From an uncultured Actinomycetes bacterium (lineage in GTDB: Bacteria; Actinomycetota; Thermoleophilia; Miltoncostaeales; Miltoncostaeaceae), in the NCBI GenBank assembly GCA_937862675.1, contig CALMEC010000273.1, positions 1 through 6,274 on the forward strand: a stretch of 6,274 nucleotides of DNA, given 5' to 3'. The translations under genes were made by a program, and so were the position numbers. Each line of letters begins with the position of its first letter. Position 1 is the first letter of the stretch. Under the pieces are notes generated by a model, which was not told where the DNA came from, searched no databases, and saw only the letters and a program-made list of their open reading frames with translations. This document shows positions 1 to 4,445 of this stretch, piece by piece.

Positions 1-310
1 GTTGAAACCATCCCCCCGCCACTCCGTTGTCACCGAACGACGGGTCGAGCTTTCCGCTGGCATCGGTCTTGACGACGGAGAACGCCCGGTTGGTACCGGA
101 CACGGTCGTGTAGCCGGCGCTGTATGTGCCACCGTCCGGTGCAGCCGCCGTGCTCCAGAACTGGTCGGCGTCGCCCGGCGAGACGGGGATCGCTGCCACA
201 CCGTTCCTGCCGAACCCGGGGTCGAGCCCGGGGATGGCCGATGCGGCGCCTGTCCCGAGCGCTGCCGACACCACGAGGGCGCCCGACAGGAGTGAGACCT
301 TCAATCTCAT
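1..310 (-). CDS. Secreted delta-60 repeat protein, N-terminal part (cut by left edge)
   Basis: Reading leftward from ATG at 310-308, the frame stays open for 103 codons to the window edge, so the C-terminus is missing. Residues 1-25 form a signal peptide: positive start MRLK, hydrophobic core, and an ASA cleavage site before IPGLDPG. The mature part shows the delta-60 repeat pattern: LDPGFGRNGVA at about 29-39, the linking PDGGTYSAGYT at 58-68, and a second copy LDPSFGDNGVA at 88-98. The two LDPxFG motifs are 59 residues apart, as expected for this repeat. Such proteins are thought to fold as extracellular beta-propeller-like chains; no enzymatic role is known to me. The start is supported by a purine-rich GGAAGGAAA just upstream, about 6 nt from the ATG. 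The gene is divergent from terC, with about 490 bp between the two starts. Family membership is well supported; the function is unknown. Confidence 0.85.
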   Translation of the reverse strand, partial: MRLKVSLLSGALVVSAALGTGAASAIPGLDPGFGRNGVAAIPVSPGDADQFWSTAAAPDGGTYSAGYTTVSGTNRAFSVVKTDASGKLDPSFGDNGVAGGWFQ

Positions 311-394
311 GCGTTTCCTTCCGAGGATGAGCCGATCCGGCGCCCACGGTGACCACGACCCACGTGGATGCACCGGACGGGACGCACTTGGAGG

Positions 395-414
395 ACATTA
401 GGTGGCCCTAATGT
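395..414. repeat. Perfect inverted repeat upstream of the delta-60 gene, possible operator
   Basis: The arms ACATTAGG (395-402) and CCTAATGT (407-414) are exact reverse complements separated by the 4-nt spacer TGGC. The site lies 85-104 bp upstream of the secreted protein's start codon. It is AT-richer than its surroundings, which suits a dimeric regulator binding site better than a terminator. The TTAGG/CCTAA half-sites loosely recall DtxR-type metalloregulator boxes, but the spacing is shorter than in the classical 19-bp box, so the regulator is not assigned. Confidence 0.5.
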
Positions 415-436
415 GGGCGGCACGCTAACAGTTCGT

Positions 437-473
437 TCACAGGAAAGTAAGGGTCTCCGAACTAGTCCTGTGA
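437..473. repeat. Widely spaced inverted repeat TCACAGGA ... TCCTGTGA
   Basis: Eight-base arms at 437-444 and 466-473 are exact reverse complements with 21 nt between them. The repeat lies about 130-160 bp upstream of the delta-60 gene on its promoter side. Arm centres are 29 bp apart, close to three helical turns, so two dimers or one large regulator could bind the same face. Chance occurrence is possible. Confidence 0.35.
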
Positions 474-509
474 GGATTCCCCTCAAATGAGACGAGAGGC
501 GGGCGGGCA

Positions 510-557
510 GGCCCCGCGCAGGAGCTCCGGGACGAGGCGAGGCCCGCCTGCGGGGCC
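510..557. repeat. GC-rich stem-loop in the intergenic region, function unknown
   Basis: GGCCCCGC (510-517), a 2-nt bulge GC and AGG (520-522) can pair with CCTGCGGGGCC (547-557), giving 11 base pairs around a 24-nt loop. No gene ends here, since both neighbouring genes point away, so it is not an obvious terminator. It may separate the two divergent transcription units, be a degraded repeat element, or be a by-product of high GC. No protein-coding frame between about 420 and 620 looks real. Confidence 0.3.
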
Positions 558-599
558 GATCCCCAGGGCCCCGTGATCGGCGGGCGCCGGCGGGACGCG

Positions 600-614
600 G
601 TCCGTCGGACGGAC
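600..614. promoter_or_regulatory. 15-bp palindrome next to the terC promoter, possible operator
   Basis: GTCCGTC-G-GACGGAC is a perfect palindrome with 7-bp arms and one central base. It ends 5 bp before the proposed -35 box of the terC promoter (620-625), where a DNA-binding regulator commonly sits. No regulator is assigned; the sequence is GC-rich and could have arisen by chance. Confidence 0.35.
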
Positions 615-619
615 TCCGG

Positions 620-647
620 ATGACCGTCGGAACGCGGCTGGTACGCT
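620..647 (+). promoter_or_regulatory. Probable promoter of the riboswitch-terC transcript
   Basis: ATGACC (620-625) resembles a -35 box. After a 16-bp spacer comes TACGCT (642-647), which fits the actinobacterial TAnnnT -10 pattern. Transcription would start near 654, about 19 nt before the first helix of the riboswitch, leaving a leader of about 146 nt before the TTG start of terC. The position relative to the aptamer supports the call; the -35 match is moderate. Confidence 0.5.
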
Positions 648-672
648 GTCCAGGCGCACAGATACCGCGTCT

Positions 673-770
673 GGAGGGGAGTATCCCGCCGACGTCTCGT
701 CGTCAAGACGGCCGACCGGCCCGGCGAGGCGGGGCCCTGCGATCACCGCACGGGCTCGGGAGAGACCTCC
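673..770 (+). promoter_or_regulatory. yybP-ykoY manganese riboswitch aptamer
   Basis: The leader of terC carries the hallmarks of the yybP-ykoY class, which senses Mn2+ and commonly precedes TerC-family genes. Helix P1 is GGAGG (673-677) with CCTCC (766-770). It is followed on the 5' side by the conserved GGAGTA (678-683) and preceded on the 3' side by GAGA (762-765). Inside are two arms. One is closed by CCCGCC (685-690) with GGCGGG (728-733) and contains the typical CGTCGTCA stretch (698-705). The other is GCCCTGCG (734-741) pairing with CGCA (747-750) and GGGC (752-755) around loop ATCAC, with C751 bulged. Two arms stacked on a P1 junction, plus a TerC gene immediately downstream, make the class assignment firm. 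The tertiary metal site cannot be proved by eye. Confidence 0.9.
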
Positions 771-793
771 TGATCAACGATGTGATCAGGAGG
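766..793 (+). promoter_or_regulatory. Ribosome-binding-site sequestering hairpin (riboswitch expression platform)
   Basis: CCTCCTGATCA (766-776) and TGATCAGGAGG (783-793) form a perfect 11-bp stem around the loop ACGATG. The right arm contains the terC Shine-Dalgarno AGGAGG (788-793), 7 nt before the TTG start at 801. The left arm begins with CCTCC (766-770), the same five bases that form the 3' strand of riboswitch P1. The two pairings therefore exclude each other. A folded, Mn2+-bound aptamer should free the binding site, and a ligand-free leader should bury it. No U-tract follows, so control is more likely translational than by transcription termination. Confidence 0.85.
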
Positions 794-800
794 CCCCACG

Positions 801-1775
801 TTGCAGGTCGGATGGATCGGATGGGCGACGCTCGGCGTCGCAGTCGTCGTCATGCTGGTCATGGATCTCGTCCTCTTCGGACGCCGGTCCCGGGACGGGA
901 CCATCCCGTTCCGGACGGCGGCGATCTGGAGCGCGATCTGGATGGCCATCGGCCTCCTCTTCACGCTCGTGATCATCGCGATGGACTCTCGGACGGCCGG
1001 GCACGAGTACCTCACGGGCTTCCTCCTCGAGAAGACCCTCTCGATGGACAACGTGTTCGTGTTCGCGATGCTCTTCGCCTACTTCAAGGTGCCGACGCCG
1101 CAGCAGCGACGCGTCATCTTCTGGGGCATCGTCGGCGCCATCGTCCTGCGGGGCATCTTCATCATCGCCGGCACGCAGCTCCTCGACGCGTTCCACTGGA
1201 TGATCTATGTGTTCGGCGCCTTCCTGATCTTCACCGCGATCCGCATGGTGAAGGGGGACGACGCCGACCTCGATCCGGGCGACACGCTCGCCATGAAGAT
1301 CTTCCAGCGGATCATTCCGTTCACGAATCACTACGACGGCGACAAGTTCGTGACCGTCCGGGCGGGACACCGCGTGGCCACCCCCCTCGTCGCCGCCTTC
1401 CTGATGGTGGCCGCCTTCGACCTCCTGTTCGCGCTCGATTCGATCCCGGCGATCCTGGCGATCACCCGGGACACCTACGTGGTCATCTCGGCCAACGCGA
1501 TGTCGCTCCTCGGTATGACGGCCCTCTACTTCCTCCTCGCGAACATGATGGAACGTTTCGAGTACCTCAACTGGGGACTCGCCGTCGTGCTCGCCTTCGT
1601 CGGGCTCAAGATGCTCCTCGAGTCGGTCATCCACATCGAGCCCTGGGTCTCGCTCATCGTGATCGTCGTGGTCCTCGGCGTGACCATCCTCTACTCGCTG
1701 ATGAGGACCCGGGGGGCCTCCGGCGACGACGGCCCGGGATCCGGACGCACCGGCCCCACGGCGACGGACGGGTGA
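801..1775 (+). CDS. TerC/Alx family integral membrane protein, probable Mn2+ exporter
   Basis: This 324-residue polytopic membrane protein probably exports manganese from the cytoplasm, the role established for several TerC relatives under Mn2+ riboswitch control. About eight or nine hydrophobic segments can be read (roughly 5-25, 41-61, 79-96, 105-123, 130-148, 195-217, 227-248, 256-275, 281-300). Acidic residues buried in them are typical of the family: D21, E77 and D83 in LLEKTLSMDN, and D207 and D213 in FDLLFALDSIPA. The tail after residue 300 is hydrophilic, rich in Gly, Asp and Thr. TTG at 801 is chosen as the start because AGGAGG lies 7 nt upstream and the first membrane segment begins directly; internal ATG codons would cut into it. 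The gene stands alone behind a yybP-ykoY riboswitch and ends before a strong stem-loop. Tellurite resistance, the source of the family name, is not implied. Confidence 0.93.
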   Translation: MQVGWIGWATLGVAVVVMLVMDLVLFGRRSRDGTIPFRTAAIWSAIWMAIGLLFTLVIIAMDSRTAGHEYLTGFLLEKTLSMDNVFVFAMLFAYFKVPTPQQRRVIFWGIVGAIVLRGIFIIAGTQLLDAFHWMIYVFGAFLIFTAIRMVKGDDADLDPGDTLAMKIFQRIIPFTNHYDGDKFVTVRAGHRVATPLVAAFLMVAAFDLLFALDSIPAILAITRDTYVVISANAMSLLGMTALYFLLANMMERFEYLNWGLAVVLAFVGLKMLLESVIHIEPWVSLIVIVVVLGVTILYSLMRTRGASGDDGPGSGRTGPTATDG

Positions 1776-1824
1776 ATCCCGCCCGGAGCGCCGACGGTGC
1801 CTCTGCGCCGGACATGCCTCAGAT

Positions 1825-1867
1825 GGCCTGCCGCAACCTCCCCGTGGCCGGGAGGTTGCGGCAGGCC
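1825..1867 (+). terminator. Long perfect stem-loop downstream of terC
   Basis: An 18-base arm (1825-1842, beginning GGCCTGCCGC) and its exact reverse complement (1850-1867) enclose the 7-nt loop CGTGGCC. The stem starts 49 nt after the terC stop and lies between convergent genes, the expected place for a terminator. No T-run follows on either strand, a form common in actinobacteria. It could equally stabilise the mRNA 3' end or be a repeat element. The rest of the gap (1868-2021) holds nothing I can recognise. Confidence 0.75.
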
Positions 1868-2021
1868 GCATCGGACGAACCGGGGCACCGGCGGTGACGA
1901 CGCCCCCCCGACTCTCCGCCTGACCCCCGTGACCCCGCACTGCCGTGCGACCGGCCGCGCAATCACCGCACGATAGGTCCCGCCGGAGGAGGAGGCCGTC
2001 GAGCTGCGGGTGCGCTGTGAC

Positions 2022-2045
2022 TCACCGTGTCAAGCCTTGACGTGA
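2022..2045 (-). terminator. Weak stem-loop behind the efflux transporter gene
   Basis: TCAC (2022-2025) and GTCAA (2029-2033) can pair with TTGAC (2037-2041) and GTGA (2042-2045), with a 3-nt bulge and a 3-nt loop. It lies 32-55 bp beyond the transporter's stop codon on that gene's transcript. A second small palindrome, CGTGGT-C-ACCACG (2060-2072), sits between them. Neither has a U-tract, so termination activity is doubtful. Confidence 0.3.
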
Positions 2046-2076
2046 CCGGCCTGTCAACTCGTGGTCACCACGCGGA

Positions 2077-3642
2077 TCAGTCCCGCAGCGCGAGTTTCCC
2101 GGGAACCGCGCTCGGGACGACGGCGTCACCGGCCGCATCCACGCCGACCGGTGCCTCACCCCCGGGTCGCCTGCGACGCGGACGGCGTGCGAAGAGCGCC
2201 AGGACGATGGCGGCGAGCGAGATGTACGCACCCATGGTGAAGGCGTCGTTGACCCCCGCGATGCGCGCGGCAGCCTCGGTCGCGCCGTTCTTCGCGGCAT
2301 CCGTCGCGCCCGTCGCCAGCAGCGTGATGAAGAGTGCCGTCCCGGCGGCGCCGGCGAGCTGTTGCAGTGTGGCGAGGATGGCGCTCCCATGGGAGTAGAG
2401 CTGCATCGGCAGGGAGCCGAGACCGGACGTGAACAACGGGGTCATCATGAGGCCCAGCCCGACGCTCAGCACGACGTAGACACCGACGATGTAGCCGGCG
2501 TGAGAACCACCGTCCAGCCGGGTCATCGCCCACATCGCGGCGCTGACGCAGAGCGCGCCGGGCAGCACCAGCGGACCGGGACCGACCCGGTCGTACACGC
2601 GCCCGACGATGGGGCCGCAGATCCCCATGGCGAGTCCGCCCGGCAGCATGAGGAGACCGGTCTTGAGCGTGCTGAAGTGGAGTACCTCCTGCGTGTAGAT
2701 CGGCAGCAGGATGATCGCGCCGAAGAGCGACGCCATCACGATCACCATCTGCACGAGCGACATGGTGAACGTCCGGCTGCCGAACGCACGCAGGTCGAGC
2801 AGCGCGGAGTCGCGCCTCTGCAGGCGGAACTGCCGGACGACGAACCCGGCCAGTGCCAGCGCACCGATGATCAGCGGGTAGCGCGGCTGGACGGGGACGT
2901 CTCCCTGGCTGGCGGCGCCGATGCTGGAGAGCCCGTAGACCAGCCCGCCGAAGGCGATCGCCGACAGGAGCACCGAGAACAGGTCGAACCGCGCCGGCCG
3001 GCTCTCGCCGATGTTCGTGACGAGACGATGACCGACGACGAGGGCCGCCACCGAGAGCGGGAGCGTGAGGACGAACAGCCACCGCCAGCTGAGCGAGTCG
3101 ACGATGAGCCCGGAGACCGTCGGCCCGATCGCCGGCGCCACGGAGATGACGATGGTGGCGAGCCCCATCATCGCACCGCGCCGGGAGGCGGGCACGAACG
3201 TCATGATGGTCGTCATGAGCAGCGGCATCATGAGCGCGGTGCCCGACGCCTGGATGATGCGGCCGGCCAGCAGCACCTCGAATCCCGGTGACAGGGCCGC
3301 GACCAGGGTGCCCAGCGCGAACAGGACCATCGCCGCGAAGTAGACGGCGCGGGTGGTGAAGCGGTCGATGATGGCGCCGGTCATGGGGATGACGACGGCC
3401 ATCGTCAGCATGAAGGCCGTGGTGAGCCACTGCGCGGTGGACGCCGTGACGTCGAGCGCCTCCATGAGCGGCGTGAGGGCGACCGCGAGGAGGGTCTCGT
3501 TGAGGATCACCACGAAGGTGGCCGCGAGGAGCAGTGCGATGACCGCCTTCACGTGACGGGGGATCTGATCGGTGTCGGCGGGACCCGCGGTCGTCGCCGG
3601 AGTCGTGTCGCTCGGATCGTGAATGGGTTCTCTCCTGGGCAT
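2077..3642 (-). CDS. DHA2-family (LmrB/EmrB-like) multidrug MFS efflux transporter
   Basis: This 521-residue proton-driven drug:H+ antiporter has the length and pattern of the 14-segment DHA2 family. Residue numbers count from ATG at 3642. A hydrophilic N-terminus (1-30) precedes the first membrane segment. The motif VILNETLLAVALTPLM (about 45-60) carries Asn-Glu where many DHA2 proteins have Asp; LmrB-type lincomycin exporters have Glu there too. Next come GAIIDRFTTR (89-98, motif A), LLAGRIIQASGTALMMPL (124-141) and APAIGPTVSGLI (159-170, motif C), then WRWLF (177-181). The C-terminus is a basic and acidic tail after RRPRRRRPGG. Substrate is not predictable; a lincosamide-type range is only a family hint. 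The frame stays open upstream to GTG at 3678, but that codon lies within the proposed promoter, so ATG at 3642 is preferred. That ATG lacks a clear Shine-Dalgarno (see findings). It is divergent from a TetR gene that probably represses it. Confidence 0.9.
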   Translation of the reverse strand: MPRREPIHDPSDTTPATTAGPADTDQIPRHVKAVIALLLAATFVVILNETLLAVALTPLMEALDVTASTAQWLTTAFMLTMAVVIPMTGAIIDRFTTRAVYFAAMVLFALGTLVAALSPGFEVLLAGRIIQASGTALMMPLLMTTIMTFVPASRRGAMMGLATIVISVAPAIGPTVSGLIVDSLSWRWLFVLTLPLSVAALVVGHRLVTNIGESRPARFDLFSVLLSAIAFGGLVYGLSSIGAASQGDVPVQPRYPLIIGALALAGFVVRQFRLQRRDSALLDLRAFGSRTFTMSLVQMVIVMASLFGAIILLPIYTQEVLHFSTLKTGLLMLPGGLAMGICGPIVGRVYDRVGPGPLVLPGALCVSAAMWAMTRLDGGSHAGYIVGVYVVLSVGLGLMMTPLFTSGLGSLPMQLYSHGSAILATLQQLAGAAGTALFITLLATGATDAAKNGATEAAARIAGVNDAFTMGAYISLAAIVLALFARRPRRRRPGGEAPVGVDAAGDAVVPSAVPGKLALRD

Positions 3643-3662
3643 CGGCGGTTGAACGACGGACC

Positions 3663-3690
3663 ATGGTAGCAGTTGCACGCAACTTGTCAG
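3663..3690 (-). promoter_or_regulatory. Probable promoter of the efflux transporter gene
   Basis: Read on the minus strand, CTGACA (3690-3685) is a good -35 box, followed by a 16-bp spacer and TACCAT (3668-3663), a good TAnnnT -10 box. Transcription would start near 3656, giving a 5' leader of about 14 nt before ATG 3642. The start lies downstream of GTG 3678, which argues against that codon. The operator-like palindrome fills the spacer. Confidence 0.6.
3671..3684. promoter_or_regulatory. Likely TetR operator between the divergent genes
   Basis: AGTTGC (3671-3676) and GCAACT (3679-3684) are exact reverse complements around the 2-nt centre AC. The palindrome sits between the -35 and -10 boxes of the transporter promoter and overlaps the first base of the proposed tetR -35 box. 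A dimer bound here should block the transporter and could also limit tetR. Assignment to the adjacent TetR protein rests on position and symmetry. Confidence 0.7.
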
Positions 3691-3713
3691 TCACTGCCAC
3701 GCGCTGGTAGCGT
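3684..3713 (+). promoter_or_regulatory. Probable tetR promoter, overlapping the divergent promoter
   Basis: TTGTCA (3684-3689), an 18-bp spacer and TAGCGT (3708-3713) form a plausible promoter with a start near 3720, about 20 nt before the GTG start. Its -35 box uses almost the same base pairs as the transporter's -35 box on the other strand, so the two polymerases should compete. A second inverted repeat, CCACGC (3697-3702) with GCGTGG (3710-3715), spans the -10 box. Confidence 0.5.
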
Positions 3714-3740
3714 GGTGGGGACGATGGTGAGACAGCGACT

Positions 3741-4352
3741 GTGACCACGACGCCCGAATCTGCTCTCGACCTGCGCGCACGACGGCGACGACAGACGCTC
3801 CGCGAGGTGCACGAGATCGCGGTGCGACTCATCGACGAGCGGGGGTTCGACGCCACCACGGTGGACGACATCGCCGCGGCCGCCGGCATCTCCCAGCGGA
3901 CGTTCTTCCGGTATTTCCCCGCGAAGGAGGACGCCGTCCTGCTCCCCCATCGGGAGTTCGAGGAACTGATCGACGAGTACACCCCTCCGGACGACGCCCC
4001 CATGACGATCGACGCCGTCGACGCGCTCTACGAGAGCCAGATCGACTTCCTCGTCCGCACGTCGCCCGAGACCTCGCTGGCCGTGCAGCGCATCGTCGAG
4101 CACGAGCCGAAGCTGCGCGACGCCGCGCTCGCCCGGGAGTGCGCGATCAGCAGGCGCCTCTTCCAGCGTTTCCAGATCCTCTATCCGGACGCCGACGAGC
4201 TCGCGATACGGGTCCCCCTCGAGGTGGCCGCAGGCGTCTACCGCGCCGCGCGCCAGAGCTGGCGGGCCGGTGACGACCTGAGCGCATCCGAACTGCAGCG
4301 GCGCTACCGCGAGGCCCGCGGCCGGCTCGGACACCTCGCCACGTCCGGCTGA
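3741..4352 (+). CDS. TetR/AcrR family transcriptional regulator
   Basis: This 203-residue DNA-binding repressor very likely controls the divergent efflux gene and itself. The N-terminal domain starts with a basic stretch (RARRRR, 12-17). Helix 1 follows (QTLREVHEIAVRLIDERG, 18-35), then the helix-turn-helix TTVDDIAAAAGISQRTFFRYFPAKEDAV (39-66), in which SQRTFFRYF is the family's signature recognition helix. The ligand-binding domain (about 85-195) is helical and divergent, as usual, so the inducer cannot be named; a substrate of the pump is the natural guess. GTG 3741 is chosen because it gives a normal TetR N-terminus and GGTGAG lies 9 nt upstream. No other start in this frame fits, and ATG 3724 is out of frame. 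The stop is 93 bp before the helicase gene. Confidence 0.93.
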   Translation: MTTTPESALDLRARRRRQTLREVHEIAVRLIDERGFDATTVDDIAAAAGISQRTFFRYFPAKEDAVLLPHREFEELIDEYTPPDDAPMTIDAVDALYESQIDFLVRTSPETSLAVQRIVEHEPKLRDAALARECAISRRLFQRFQILYPDADELAIRVPLEVAAGVYRAARQSWRAGDDLSASELQRRYREARGRLGHLATSG

Positions 4353-4432
4353 TCCGTCACGGCCACCTTCGCGGGCCGATGGGCGCCGGCGTGAGGTGCC
4401 CCCCGGCCGGGTCCCGGCGACGGCGTCGTCCG

Positions 4433-4438
4433 TAGGGT
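4433..4438 (+). promoter_or_regulatory. TAGGGT -10-like box 7 nt before the helicase start
   Basis: TAGGGT fits TAnnnT and ends 7 nt before the ATG at 4446, which would put the transcription start on the A of the start codon, a leaderless arrangement common in actinobacteria. No convincing -35 box is seen. The same stretch contains AGGG, which could instead be a weak ribosome binding site on a longer mRNA, so the two readings compete. Confidence 0.4.
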
Positions 4439-4445
4439 GACCGCC

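Noticed and set aside
30..746. Small frames in 2-401 (both strands) and 437-746 (minus strand)
   Set aside because: They overlap the delta-60 gene or the riboswitch leader, lack ribosome binding sites I can defend, and encode Arg/Pro-rich sequence without domains.
766..793. Reading the leader hairpin as an intrinsic terminator
   Set aside because: No U-tract follows, and its right arm is the ribosome binding site of terC, so masking of translation explains it better.
620..1897. Long frames on both strands over terC (plus strand 620-1897; minus strand 786-1940)
   Set aside because: Composition is Arg/His/Asp-rich with no membrane segments or motifs. The frame from 801 encodes a clear TerC protein with a ribosome binding site.
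2362..3291. 309-codon plus-strand frame opposite the transporter gene
   Set aside because: Low-complexity Gln/Glu/Arg/His product, antisense to a convincing DHA2 transporter.
3643..3678. GTG 3678 as transporter start
   Set aside because: The codon is inside the palindrome and promoter spacer, upstream of the predicted transcription start, and has no Shine-Dalgarno.
2156..4003. 615-codon minus-strand frame running through the transporter and tetR
   Set aside because: It covers two well-supported genes in other frames, and its Arg/His-rich sequence resembles no family.
4402..4411. CCCGGCCGGG palindrome between tetR and the helicase as a terminator
   Set aside because: It has no loop and is only 10 bp of pure G/C, likely by chance; no longer stem around it holds up.
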